Positions 44,370 to 52,378 of a stretch of DNA of 64,000 bases are shown piece by piece; position 1 is the stretch's first letter, and every line of letters begins with the position of its first letter. Source of the DNA: Flavobacterium sp. SUN052. Lineage in GTDB: Bacteria; Bacteroidota; Bacteroidia; Flavobacteriales; Flavobacteriaceae. A program made the translations under genes and the position numbers. Below the pieces are notes generated by a model. The model saw only the letters and a list, made by a program, of their open reading frames with translations. It ran no database searches and was not told the origin of the DNA. The stretch spans positions 372,001-436,000 of the forward strand of contig NZ_JAPQNS010000004.1 of assembly GCF_028867935.1 (NCBI RefSeq). The letters are read 5' to 3'.

Positions 44370-44969
44370 ATGGAAAAAGCCCAGGTAACAGACAGTGAGC
44401 TGATTTCTCTGTACATCCGTGGTAGTGAAAGTGCCTTTGCCAAATTAGTACACCGACATAAGTCGAAAATCTACACAACTATTTACTTGATTGTTAAAGA
44501 TCAGTATGTAGCAGAAGACCTGATGCAGGACACGTTTATTAAAGCCGTGGACACCATCAAGTCGGGTAGGTACAATGAAGAAGGCAAATTTCTCCCCTGG
44601 ATTATCCGAATTGCTCACAACTTGGCCATTGACTATTTCCGAAAGGATAAACGCTACCCCAATGTGGTGTTTGAAGACGGAAGCAATGTGTTCAACACGT
44701 TAGAATTTGCAGAAGACTCTGTAGAGTCACTCCAGATTCGGCAGGAAACACACGAGCATTTGCGCGAACTGATCCAGCGGCTGCCAGATCAGCAGCGGCA
44801 GGTACTTATCATGCGGCACTACGAGGAAATGAGTTTCCAAGAGATTGCCGATGCTACCGGTGTCAGCATAAACACAGCTTTGGGACGTATGCGTTACGCG
44901 CTGATTAATCTGCGCAAACAACTGAGCAAACGTTCGCCGAGCTATGATAAAAACTTTTACCTACGATGA
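44370..44969 (+). CDS. ECF-type RNA polymerase sigma factor
   Basis: A 199-residue sigma-70 of the extracytoplasmic-function group. Region 2 reads KLVHRHKSKIYTTIYLIVKD, AEDLMQDTFIKAV and FLPWIIRIAHNLAIDYFRK; region 4 reads IQRLPDQQRQVLIMRHYEEM, SFQEIADATGVSINTALGRM and RYALINLRKQL. The two are joined by an acidic linker (FEDGSNVFNTLEFAEDSVES). The last 26 bases overlap the start of a small gene in another frame, pointing to co-translation. The usual membrane anti-sigma factor is absent. Confidence 0.95.
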   Translation: MEKAQVTDSELISLYIRGSESAFAKLVHRHKSKIYTTIYLIVKDQYVAEDLMQDTFIKAVDTIKSGRYNEEGKFLPWIIRIAHNLAIDYFRKDKRYPNVVFEDGSNVFNTLEFAEDSVESLQIRQETHEHLRELIQRLPDQQRQVLIMRHYEEMSFQEIADATGVSINTALGRMRYALINLRKQLSKRSPSYDKNFYLR

Positions 44970-45192
44970 TGTAATACGGTATGTCTATGAGGAGACCTCT
45001 ATGGAGGAAAACCTCTTCATTGAAGACGCCATGATGTCGGACCCTGAGTTGATGACTCAATTCCTTGATACGCTCGAACTTCGATCGTTGATGGACAAAA
45101 TTGAGCGGCAACCCCGACAATCAACCCTCGATAACATTCTTAATTATTCTCGTTCGTACCCGCCGAACCCGACGTCGCGCTTGCTGGCTTAG
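44944..45192 (+). CDS. Small acidic partner of the ECF sigma factor
   Basis: An 82-residue protein starting inside the sigma gene (26-base overlap). It begins MIKTFTYDDVIRYVYEETSM, followed by helical EENLFIEDAMMSDPELMTQF and LDTLELRSLMDKIERQ, then a polar tail (STLDNILNYSRSYPPNPTS). There is no membrane segment and no His/Cys zinc motif of the ZAS type. The N-terminal half looks like the short cytosolic proteins often found behind ECF genes in Cytophagales; an anti-sigma or sigma-stability role is inferred from position only. Its 3' end overlaps a terminator stem. Confidence 0.78.
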   Translation: MIKTFTYDDVIRYVYEETSMEENLFIEDAMMSDPELMTQFLDTLELRSLMDKIERQPRQSTLDNILNYSRSYPPNPTSRLLA

Positions 45193-45218
45193 GCCACTTG
45201 CTTCGCACGTCGGGTTTT
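45166..45218 (+). terminator. Terminator of the sigma operon
   Basis: AACCCGACGT (45166-45175), inside the coding region of the small partner, pairs with ACGTCGGGTT (45207-45216) and ends in TTTT. The stop codon is in the loop. The right arm also overlaps the nth promoter candidate. Confidence 0.7.
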
Positions 45219-45230
45219 GCTGTATCTTTG
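45198..45230 (+). promoter_or_regulatory. Promoter candidate for nth
   Basis: TATCTTTG at 45223-45230 matches TAnnTTTG exactly; TTG at 45198-45200 is 22 bases upstream. A start near 45237 would place the transcript's 5' end within the left arm of the 37-bp inverted repeat. Confidence 0.55.
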
Positions 45231-45310
45231 GTTCTAGCAACCGATTTTCGATAGAGATGACATCTTTCTAAACAAGATGTCATCTCTATCGAAAATCGGT
45301 TGCTAGAACC
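45230..45310. repeat. Perfect 37-bp inverted repeat before nth
   Basis: Arms 45230-45266 and 45274-45310 are exact reverse complements over 37 bases with a 7-base loop (TCTAAAC). It sits between a -7 box and the nth start codon (45321), so the mRNA would begin with a hairpin of about 30 bp. TTTATTGTTT follows the right arm. It could be a terminator for read-through from upstream, an mRNA-stability element, or a DNA cruciform. Confidence 0.95.
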
Positions 45311-45320
45311 TTTATTGTTT

Positions 45321-45965
45321 ATGCTGAAAAAAGAGCGATTCCGCCGTTTCTTAGACTACTTCACCACGCATTATCCTGAAGTACAAACCGAACTGAACTT
45401 TTCCAATCCATTCGAATTATTAGTAGCCGTAATTCTGTCAGCTCAATGTACTGACAAACGGATTAATCAGATTTCGCCTGCCTTGTTCGCTCGTTTTCCA
45501 GAGCCAGAGTCGATGGCCGCAGCGTCGGTTGAAGAAGTTTTTACTTATATCCGATCCGTATCGTATCCGAATAATAAGGCGAAACACTTGGTTGGAATGG
45601 CGCGAATGCTGATGACTGATTTTGGGGGGGAGATTCCGGCTACGCTGGCTGATTTGCAAAAATTACCGGGAGTTGGGCGGAAAACGGCCCATGTGATTCT
45701 GTCGGTGGTGTATAACGAACCGACAATGGCGGTAGATACGCACGTGTTTCGGGTATCGCACCGGTTGGGGTTAGCACCCCTTACTACTACTACGCCTTTA
45801 GCCGTTGAGAAAGCGCTCATGGCTCATATTCCAAAGGCGTTGGTGCCACAGGCGCACCATTGGCTGATTCTGCACGGACGCTATATATGCGTGGCTCGTT
45901 CGCCTAAATGTGCCATCTGCCCATTAACAGACTTCTGCAAGTACTACGAGAAGGTAGTTCTGTAA
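45321..45965 (+). CDS. nth: Endonuclease III
   Basis: A 214-residue bifunctional DNA glycosylase/AP lyase of base excision repair for oxidised pyrimidines. The helix-hairpin-helix LPGVGRKTAHVI contains catalytic Lys121, and Asp139 is in MAVDTHVFRV, both one residue off the E. coli numbering. The [4Fe-4S] cluster ligands are Cys190, 197, 200 and 206 (C-x6-C-x2-C-x5-C). The ATG at 45321 is chosen over a TTG at 45300 that falls in the inverted repeat. The short tract of seven G at 45624-45630 lies within the frame. Confidence 0.96.
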   Translation: MLKKERFRRFLDYFTTHYPEVQTELNFSNPFELLVAVILSAQCTDKRINQISPALFARFPEPESMAAASVEEVFTYIRSVSYPNNKAKHLVGMARMLMTDFGGEIPATLADLQKLPGVGRKTAHVILSVVYNEPTMAVDTHVFRVSHRLGLAPLTTTTPLAVEKALMAHIPKALVPQAHHWLILHGRYICVARSPKCAICPLTDFCKYYEKVVL

Positions 45966-45969
45966 AAGA

Positions 45970-46203
45970 TTACTCGGCATTATTTTGCTTAAACCAACTC
46001 CAAACTGCTGCTGTGGTTACCACAGTAGTTTTAACGTAGGTTGTTGCTGTACACCAGGGTGAATTGCCCCGCGTCTGACTCATGGCAGTATGTTTGGCTT
46101 TTATATGTTTACGAGCCGCAAACATATTGTGTGGATGGCCCATAGCTGCCGCCTGAAGACTCATGCCTACCACTAAAAGTAATGTTACCAGTTTCGCTTT
46201 CAT
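45970..46203 (-). CDS. Small exported protein of unknown function
   Basis: A 77-residue protein from the ATG at 46203, where a good signal peptide begins (MKAKLVTLLLVVGMSLQAAA). The mature part is short, basic and His-rich (GHPHNMFAARKHIKAKHTAM), with one Cys and a Val/Thr-rich end (TTYVKTTVVTTAAVWSWF). The frame continues upstream to 46293, but those residues do not look like a signal. The gene is convergent with nth, four bases apart. I do not recognise the family, and the call rests on the signal peptide and fit between neighbours. Confidence 0.5.
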   Translation of the reverse strand: MKAKLVTLLLVVGMSLQAAAMGHPHNMFAARKHIKAKHTAMSQTRGNSPWCTATTYVKTTVVTTAAVWSWFKQNNAE

Positions 46204-46291
46204 GACCTCTGTTTCTATCTGTTGTTCTTGTTGACACAAAGATATAGGTTTACTTTGGTATCTTGCAATACAAAGTACTAAATTTTTTTTC

Positions 46292-46326
46292 AAAACCTGC
46301 CAGATTTTTCTCGTCTGGCAGGTTTT
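46292..46326. terminator. Hairpin downstream of the sorting-domain protein gene
   Basis: AAAACCTGCCAGA (46292-46304) pairs perfectly with TCTGGCAGGTTTT (46314-46326), loop nine bases. Read leftward it ends the 46349-47101 gene; its U residues are within the stem (GGUUUU). Confidence 0.7.
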
Positions 46327-46348
46327 GTCAGTATAAGTCTATACTATA

Positions 46349-47101
46349 TTACTCCACGACTACTCGTTTAACCGCTCCGTCTTCATTCTGGGTGACGGTA
46401 ACGAAATAAACGCCGGGTGTAACTTTTTTGCCGAGGTCAATTTGCCCAACGTACTCGCCCGAAAAATCTTTGATTTCCCGGCGGGACACTTCTTTACCTT
46501 TCGCAGTTGTAACGATGATGTCGATATCGCCTTTCGCGGGCGCTGTGAACCGGATATTGAGCTGGTCTTTGTCGGGGTTGTTGGGAAACACATCCAAACT
46601 GCGAATTGTGGATGATTTTACCTTGCCATTGTACGTACTCGACCAGCCATCGAATACGCGATTAAGACCTGGCTCAAAGTTATACTTGAAGAATCGATCC
46701 ACTTTTCCGGCAACGGAATCAACATTGGTGCGGAAATCATATTCCCACTGTGGAACTGAATATGGCCGACGGGCATACACGTCGCCCTGGCCAAATTGCT
46801 GACGGATACGGTTTCCTTCGCCCTCGTCGATGATAATGGTCACCTGCCGTTTGCTCTCGTTTGGATGAGCCGCCTTAAGGGAGTCAACCAGTTTCATGGC
46901 AATCTTGTCGCGATCATCATTGCTGTCCAAGCGATAGGTTCGGTTGGTTTCGCGGACTTCGCTCCCGTTGCGTTCGATGATCTTGATAGTAACCTCGCCT
47001 TTGTTTTTTGGAGTTTGCTGAGCCAGAACAGGCGATACTGCCAGGCTGAAGAATAGGGCTGAAAGCCAAAACCCTTGCGCAGAAAGTCGTGTTGTTTTCA
47101 T
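46349..47101 (-). CDS. Exported protein with type IX-like C-terminal sorting domain
   Basis: A 250-residue protein with signal peptide (FWLSALFFSLAVSPVLAQ). The middle (about 30-165) is charged and unrecognised. The last 80 residues (SLDVFPNNPDKDQLNIRF ... VTPGVYFVTVTQNEDGAVKR) match the layout of type A sorting domains of the type IX secretion system: a FPNP-like start, hydrophobic beta strands, and a GVYFVTV...KRVVV end. This predicts export across the outer membrane and possible surface attachment. It is divergent from a two-component kinase, which may regulate it, although that is only positional. Confidence 0.8.
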   Translation of the reverse strand: MKTTRLSAQGFWLSALFFSLAVSPVLAQQTPKNKGEVTIKIIERNGSEVRETNRTYRLDSNDDRDKIAMKLVDSLKAAHPNESKRQVTIIIDEGEGNRIRQQFGQGDVYARRPYSVPQWEYDFRTNVDSVAGKVDRFFKYNFEPGLNRVFDGWSSTYNGKVKSSTIRSLDVFPNNPDKDQLNIRFTAPAKGDIDIIVTTAKGKEVSRREIKDFSGEYVGQIDLGKKVTPGVYFVTVTQNEDGAVKRVVVE

Positions 47102-47281
47102 TGTTTTTGTCGTTGTGTAAAGGAATGAATTTGGGATCTAACAAGCTGTTTGAAAGCTGTTAAAGTTTGTTAATGCGAACCAGCCAGGGGCTACGTTTCG
47201 TTAGTTTTACGGATAAGACCAGGCTGAAAAACAGTCTAATGATGCTCACTATAGGCAGAAGGTTGCATTGAACGAGAGAAA

Positions 47282-49162
47282 ATGTCGAAACAACGCATAC
47301 GCTGGATTGTCGCGCTGATGACGGTGGGGCTGTTGGGCCTGGTTGGCCTACAGGGATACTACATCACAAGTGCATGGCGATTACAACGCGAACAGTTTGA
47401 TTATAAAGTGACTGACGCATTGCAGGATGTGGTCCGCACCCTGGAACGGCGGGAGATTATGGATCTTAGCCGTCAGCGAATCCGTGCTCAACAACAGCAA
47501 CAGCGGCTGATGGCCATTTCACGCAAATCGGATTCCAATCCAGTATTCACGCGAAAAAATCAGGCTGCCACACCACCTGTTAACGATCGCATTGCTCAGC
47601 GTATCCGTAAAAGACAGGCGGGGGCTACCGGTCTTGAAATGCCATCGACCGTTGTGATTCAGTCGGACGTGCTGCATTCGCAAACTCAACCTATTACTCC
47701 CGAGCAGGCAGTTGTTGTCGCTACTTTTTTTGAACAGCAGGAAATGCTGGCAGCAGCGGGTGAATGGCAGGCGCAGGCCGAACAGCAGCGGCAGTTTGAA
47801 GAATGGGCCAATCGGGAACTGGTAGGCCAGATGAACCAGTTCAACGATGAGCTGAGCCGGGCTTATTTAAAAGCCGATTCGCTCCAGCGACGTCAACTAA
47901 CTGCACGACGCAATCAACGCCAGCGCCTTAAAGCTGCTCAGAAGTTTGCTCAGGCGAAACGTGCTACTGCCTCTGATAGTCAATCAATTGGAAAGCGTGC
48001 CGAAGAGCAGACCCAGATGGTGAAAGGTGTGTTGAAAGAGCTTTTGCTTTCGGAACGGCCCATTGCCGAACGATTGGATCGGATGACGCTGGATACCCTG
48101 CTCCGCGAATCGCTGTCTGAACGAAGCATTTCGCTGCCATTTGCCTATGGAGTTCGGAGTGACCGCACCAGCAGCGGTAAACCTCAATTTTTGTTTGCGA
48201 CGTACAACACCGATGCAACGCGGATGCTTCAGATGGGATATCGGGCAGTATTGTTCCCCAATAACCTGATCGATACAGGCAACCATTTGTACGTGTATTT
48301 TCCGACCCGGAAAGAGTTTATCTGGAGCCAGATGGGCTTTACACTGGCAGCCTCAGCCCTGCTGATTCTGACGATTCTGGCTTGTTTTTACATTGCTATT
48401 ACCACCATTATTCGGCAGAAGAAAATGGCTGATATCAAGAACGACTTTATCAACAACATGACTCACGAGTTCAAGACACCCATTTCGACTATCTCGTTAG
48501 CTGTAGAAATGGCAGAAGGGATGGGTTCAGGAGCCGGGCAACGAGCATGGATTTCTGGACAAGAGGAGCCCGAATCGGCCGGGCGAATGGCGCGGTATCT
48601 GGGTATCATTCGCGACGAAACCCGCCGGCTGGGGTCGCACGTAGAGAAAGTACTCCAGATGGCCCTGCTCGACCGGGGAACCGTGAAATTGACACTCGTT
48701 CCGGTTAACATACACGATGTTGTAGAGAAGGTGCTGAACAGCATTGGCCTGCAGATTGAACAACGCGGGGGCGAACTGGTACTTGATTTCGAAGCGGATA
48801 ACGAAATAGTGGAAGCCGACGAAGTTCACCTGACAAACATCGTGTATAACCTGGTTGACAATGCCATCAAGTATTCGCCCGATAAACCCCACATTACCAT
48901 CCGTACGCAAAGCCTGCCCGAGGGGGTAAGTCTGACCGTAGCTGACCGGGGGCTAGGTCTGTCGAAAGAGCAGCAAGGGCGTATTTTCGAAACTTTTTAT
49001 CGCGTTCCTACTGGCAACCTGCACGATGTTAAAGGCTTTGGCTTAGGCCTTAGCTATGTGCGCAAAATGGTGGATGTTCATCATGGACGTATCACTGTGG
49101 AGAGTGAACTTGGGAAGGGCAGCGCGTTTGAGGTGTTAATTCCGTATAAGCAAGACATCTGA
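47282..49162 (+). CDS. Sensor histidine kinase with coiled-coil periplasmic domain
   Basis: A 626-residue membrane kinase. TM1 is at about 9-30; the long extracytoplasmic segment (about 31-345) is Gln/Arg-rich and probably coiled coil (RQRIRAQQQQQRLMA, EQQRQFEEWANRELVGQMN); TM2 is at about 347-375. No HAMP domain is evident. HisKA carries His395 in DFINNMTHEFKTPISTISLA, and the HATPase has NLVDNAIKYSPDKP, ADRGLGLSKEQQGRIFE and GFGLGLSYVRKM. It is followed by an OmpR-type regulator gene, its probable partner, with an inverted repeat between. Confidence 0.94.
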   Translation: MSKQRIRWIVALMTVGLLGLVGLQGYYITSAWRLQREQFDYKVTDALQDVVRTLERREIMDLSRQRIRAQQQQQRLMAISRKSDSNPVFTRKNQAATPPVNDRIAQRIRKRQAGATGLEMPSTVVIQSDVLHSQTQPITPEQAVVVATFFEQQEMLAAAGEWQAQAEQQRQFEEWANRELVGQMNQFNDELSRAYLKADSLQRRQLTARRNQRQRLKAAQKFAQAKRATASDSQSIGKRAEEQTQMVKGVLKELLLSERPIAERLDRMTLDTLLRESLSERSISLPFAYGVRSDRTSSGKPQFLFATYNTDATRMLQMGYRAVLFPNNLIDTGNHLYVYFPTRKEFIWSQMGFTLAASALLILTILACFYIAITTIIRQKKMADIKNDFINNMTHEFKTPISTISLAVEMAEGMGSGAGQRAWISGQEEPESAGRMARYLGIIRDETRRLGSHVEKVLQMALLDRGTVKLTLVPVNIHDVVEKVLNSIGLQIEQRGGELVLDFEADNEIVEADEVHLTNIVYNLVDNAIKYSPDKPHITIRTQSLPEGVSLTVADRGLGLSKEQQGRIFETFYRVPTGNLHDVKGFGLGLSYVRKMVDVHHGRITVESELGKGSAFEVLIPYKQDI

Positions 49163-49227
49163 CATTGGATTTTAGACCTTGGGTAAGTTGCTTTACCAAT
49201 GTCCAATATCCAGAATCTAAAATCCAA
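49161..49227. repeat. Nested inverted repeats between kinase and regulator
   Basis: TTGGATTTTAGA (49165-49176) pairs with TCTAAAATCCAA (49216-49227); alternatively GACATTGG (49161-49168) pairs with CCAATGTC (49196-49203). The two structures are mutually exclusive. The element begins at the kinase stop codon and ends eight bases before the regulator ATG. Confidence 0.7.
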
Positions 49228-49234
49228 AACCTTA

Positions 49235-49930
49235 ATGGCAACAATCCTATTGGCAGAAGACGACCCTAATCTGGGACAATTGGTACAGGAATACCTGACT
49301 TTAAAGGGGTTCACGACAGATCGGGCGACCGATGGGAACAAAGCGCTTGACCTGTTTACACAAGGTCAGTATGACCTTTGCATTTTCGATGTCATGATGC
49401 CAAAAAAAGATGGATTCACGCTGGCCCGCGATGTGCGCATGACGGGTCGCGATGTGCCCATTATTTTTCTGACGGCCAAGTCGATGAAGGAAGACACCAT
49501 CCAGGGGTTTAAGGTTGGGGCTGATGATTACATGACTAAGCCCTTCAGTATGGAGGAGTTGCTGTTACGCATTCAGGCCATCTTGCGCCGATACCAGCGG
49601 GGGGCTACCGATCTCGAACCAAGCGTTTATACGATTGGCTCGTTTGCGTTTGATTATCCTCACCAGTTGCTGAGCCGCCCGGTTAGCGGGGGGGAGCCAT
49701 TCAGCCAGAAACTCACCAGTAAAGAATCTGAACTCCTAAAGTTGTTTGCTCAGAACCTCAATCAGCCGTTAAGCCGTAGCTTTGCATTGAAAATGGTCTG
49801 GGGCGACGATTCATATTTCAACGCCCGGAGCATGGACGTGTACATTACCAAACTGCGGAAATACCTTCGTGAAGACGAACGCGTTCAACTGGTAAATGTG
49901 CACGGAGAAGGATTTAAGTTAATTGTTTGA
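49235..49930 (+). CDS. OmpR-family response regulator
   Basis: A 231-residue DNA-binding regulator. The receiver has AEDD near the start, phospho-acceptor Asp52 in LCIFDVMMPKKDG, the Thr in IIFLTAKS and Lys102 in DYMTKPFS. The C-terminal winged helix includes LTSKESELLKLFAQNLNQ, RSFALKMVWGDDSYFNARSM and DVYITKLRKYLREDERV. The ATG at 49235 is chosen since the receiver begins immediately; the frame reaches back to 49199 through an inverted repeat. Its probable partner is the kinase directly upstream. Confidence 0.94.
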   Translation: MATILLAEDDPNLGQLVQEYLTLKGFTTDRATDGNKALDLFTQGQYDLCIFDVMMPKKDGFTLARDVRMTGRDVPIIFLTAKSMKEDTIQGFKVGADDYMTKPFSMEELLLRIQAILRRYQRGATDLEPSVYTIGSFAFDYPHQLLSRPVSGGEPFSQKLTSKESELLKLFAQNLNQPLSRSFALKMVWGDDSYFNARSMDVYITKLRKYLREDERVQLVNVHGEGFKLIV

Positions 49931-49938
49931 TAAACGTC

Positions 49939-50004
49939 ATTGATGGTCATTAGTAGTCATTGATTGCTGCTTAATACGATCAATGACTGCTAACGACCAT
50001 CAAT
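49939..50004. repeat. 26-bp inverted repeat between regulator and hemB
   Basis: Arms 49939-49964 and 49979-50004 pair over 26 bases with two mismatches and a 14-base loop; pairing extends to 49935-50008 with one more mismatch. The arms themselves contain repeats of GTCATT/CAATGA. It starts within nine bases of the regulator's stop codon and probably terminates that transcript, although no T tract follows. Confidence 0.85.
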
Positions 50005-50016
50005 AACGCGAAGCAA

Positions 50017-50991
50017 ATGACTATTATAAAACGTCCCCGGCGCAACCGCTCTTCTGCCGTGATCCGGGATTTAGTGCAGGAAACCCGCCTGACAGTTCAC
50101 GATTTTATTCTGCCCGTTTTTGTCATGGAAGGCCAAAAACTTCGCACAGAAGTAGCGTCCATGCCCGGCGTTTACCGCTTTTCGCCTGATTTACTGATGG
50201 ATGAAATTGCGGAGTGCGTTGACCTCGGCATTCGGGCATTCGATGTGTTTCCGAACCTGCCCGAATCCAAAAAGGATAAATATGCTACGGAAAGCACCAA
50301 CGCCGACGGGTTATATTTACAGACGATTCGAGCTATTAAAGATCGTTTTCCGGACGTATGCGTGATGACCGATGTGGCTATGGACCCGTATAGCTCCGAC
50401 GGACACGATGGTCTGGTTGAAAATGGTCAGATTTTGAACGACCCTACCCTTGAAATTTTGGGTCGGATGGCCGTGGCGCAGGCGCAGGCCGGGGCCGATA
50501 TTCTGGGACCATCGGATATGATGGATGGGCGTGTAGGACATATTCGCACCGCGCTCGATTCGGCTGGCTTCACCAACGTAGCCATTATGTCGTATGCGGC
50601 TAAATACGCCAGCGCCTTCTACGGTCCCTTCCGCGACGCACTGGATTCGGCTCCCAAATTTGGCGATAAGAAAACCTATCAGATGAATCCCGCTAACAGC
50701 CGCGAAGCGCTGATTGAAGCCGAGCTTGATATTGCCGAAGGCGCTGACATGCTCATGGTGAAGCCCGCTTTGGCGTATCTGGACATCATCAAATTGCTGC
50801 GCGATAATGTGAATTTGCCGATCACGGCATACAACGTCAGTGGTGAGTATGCAATGATTAAAGCAGCCGCCCGCAACGGCTGGCTCGATGGCGAACGAGC
50901 CATGATGGAGTCGTTACTGTCGATCAAACGCGCCGGTGCCGACGTAATTTTGACGTACTTTGCCAAAGAAGCGGCTAAACTACTTTCATGA
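50017..50991 (+). CDS. hemB: Delta-aminolevulinic acid dehydratase (porphobilinogen synthase)
   Basis: HemB condenses two 5-aminolevulinate molecules to porphobilinogen in haem synthesis. The 324-residue protein has both Schiff-base lysines: Lys196 in MSYAAKYASAFYGPF and Lys249 in MLMVKPALAYLD. Where zinc-type enzymes have cysteines, this one reads DVAMDPYSSDGHDGLV, the aspartate-rich form expected of magnesium-dependent enzymes. The start RRNRSSAVIRDLVQET is typical. It overlaps the dihydroorotase gene by ATGA, so haem and pyrimidine genes are translationally coupled here. Confidence 0.97.
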   Translation: MTIIKRPRRNRSSAVIRDLVQETRLTVHDFILPVFVMEGQKLRTEVASMPGVYRFSPDLLMDEIAECVDLGIRAFDVFPNLPESKKDKYATESTNADGLYLQTIRAIKDRFPDVCVMTDVAMDPYSSDGHDGLVENGQILNDPTLEILGRMAVAQAQAGADILGPSDMMDGRVGHIRTALDSAGFTNVAIMSYAAKYASAFYGPFRDALDSAPKFGDKKTYQMNPANSREALIEAELDIAEGADMLMVKPALAYLDIIKLLRDNVNLPITAYNVSGEYAMIKAAARNGWLDGERAMMESLLSIKRAGADVILTYFAKEAAKLLS

Positions 50992-52322
50992 AACTCCTGA
51001 TTCTAAACGCCAATCTTGTCAACGAAGGACAGATTACCCCAACCGATGTACTCGTTGAAAATGGTTTTATCGCCCTGATTGGCCCGAACTTATCAGGGCG
51101 GGAAGCTGATAAAGTAATTGATGCGAATGGGCAGTACCTGCTGCCAGGCGTGATCGACGATCAGGTTCATTTCCGGGAGCCGGGATTGACCCACAAAGCC
51201 ACTATCTGGTCGGAGTCGCGGGCAGGTGTGGCTGGTGGCACAACTACCTTCATGGAGATGCCCAACACGGTTCCCAATGCGTTAACGCAGGCTCTGTTGC
51301 AGGATAAATACGATATTGCCGCCCGCACCGCGATGGCAAACTACTCGTTTTTTATGGGTGTCTCGAACGACAACATCGCGGAGGCATTGCAGACCGATCC
51401 CCAGACTGTTTGTGGCCTGAAGGTGTTTATGGGTTCATCAACGGGGAGTATGCTCGTTGATGACGAACACGTATTGAATGAGCTTTTTCGCGAAAGCCCA
51501 CTGCTGATTGCGACTCACTGCGAAGATGAAGCGACAGTTCGGGCCAATAATGAACGCTACAAAGCGGAGTATGGCAAAACGGCCACAGCCGCCCTGCATC
51601 CTTTGATTCGGAACGAAGAGGCTTGCCTGAAATCTTCGTCACTAGCGGTGGAACTGGCAAAGCGGCACAATACCCGCTTACACATTCTGCATATCTCGAC
51701 TGCTGACGAGTTGGGCCTATTCAGCAACGCACTTCCGCTTGCCGAAAAGCGAATTACGGCTGAAGTATGCGTGCATCACCTTTGGTTTGATGCGAACGAT
51801 TACGAGCGTTTAGGCAATCAGATTAAGTGCAACCCGGCTATAAAAGGGCCACGCCACCGCCCCGAATTATTGGCTGCTTTGCTCAATGATCGGCTGGATA
51901 TTATCGCGACCGACCATGCTCCCCACACTTGGGCTGAGAAGCAGCAAAACTATTGGCAGGCTCCGTCGGGCTTGCCGCTGATTCAGCATTCGTTGCTAAT
52001 GATGCTCGACTTTGTGCAGCAGGGTAAAATGAACATCGAAACAGTCGTTCGGAAAATGTGTCACGCCCCGACCGACTGTTTTCAAATCGACCGGCGGGGG
52101 TACGTTCGCGAGGGGTACTGGGCCGATTTAGTGCTGGTTGACCCAAATGCTACAACTCATGTGAGCAACGAAAATGTACTTTACCAGTGTGGCTGGACCC
52201 CACTGGCGGGGCAGCAGTTCACTAATGCTGTAACGCACACTATTGTATCGGGTGAGTTGGTGTACGAACGAGGTCAGTTTCTAACCGATCGAGCTGGTAA
52301 ACGGGTGCTGTTCAACCGATAA
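50988..52322 (+). CDS. pyrC: Dihydroorotase (class I-like)
   Basis: A 444-residue amidohydrolase of pyrimidine synthesis that interconverts carbamoyl-aspartate and dihydroorotate. PGVIDDQVHFREPGLTHK begins the metal site; Gln59 stands where the first His of the HxH pair is usual, as I recall for Bacteroidota enzymes, while His61 is kept. GLKVFMGSSTGSMLV offers the Lys for carbamylation, and ATHCEDE, LHILHIST and IIATDHAPH supply further ligands. The end, GYVREGYWADLVLVDPN, is typical for cyclic amidohydrolases. An allantoinase or hydantoinase is less likely. It is coupled to hemB by a four-base overlap. Confidence 0.92.
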   Translation: MKLLILNANLVNEGQITPTDVLVENGFIALIGPNLSGREADKVIDANGQYLLPGVIDDQVHFREPGLTHKATIWSESRAGVAGGTTTFMEMPNTVPNALTQALLQDKYDIAARTAMANYSFFMGVSNDNIAEALQTDPQTVCGLKVFMGSSTGSMLVDDEHVLNELFRESPLLIATHCEDEATVRANNERYKAEYGKTATAALHPLIRNEEACLKSSSLAVELAKRHNTRLHILHISTADELGLFSNALPLAEKRITAEVCVHHLWFDANDYERLGNQIKCNPAIKGPRHRPELLAALLNDRLDIIATDHAPHTWAEKQQNYWQAPSGLPLIQHSLLMMLDFVQQGKMNIETVVRKMCHAPTDCFQIDRRGYVREGYWADLVLVDPNATTHVSNENVLYQCGWTPLAGQQFTNAVTHTIVSGELVYERGQFLTDRAGKRVLFNR

Positions 52323-52325
52323 TGT

Positions 52326-52350
52326 AAAAAGCCCCCGGTTAGGAGGGCTT
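52326..52350 (-). terminator. Terminator of the 69-residue protein gene (and possibly of dihydroorotase)
   Basis: Read leftward, AAGCCC ... GGGCTT (52345-52350 with 52329-52334) continues into TTTTT (complement of 52326-52330). It begins seven bases after the dihydroorotase stop codon and can serve both strands. Confidence 0.7.
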
Positions 52351-52378
52351 AGTCACGTTGTGTCAATAAGTAGTTGGT

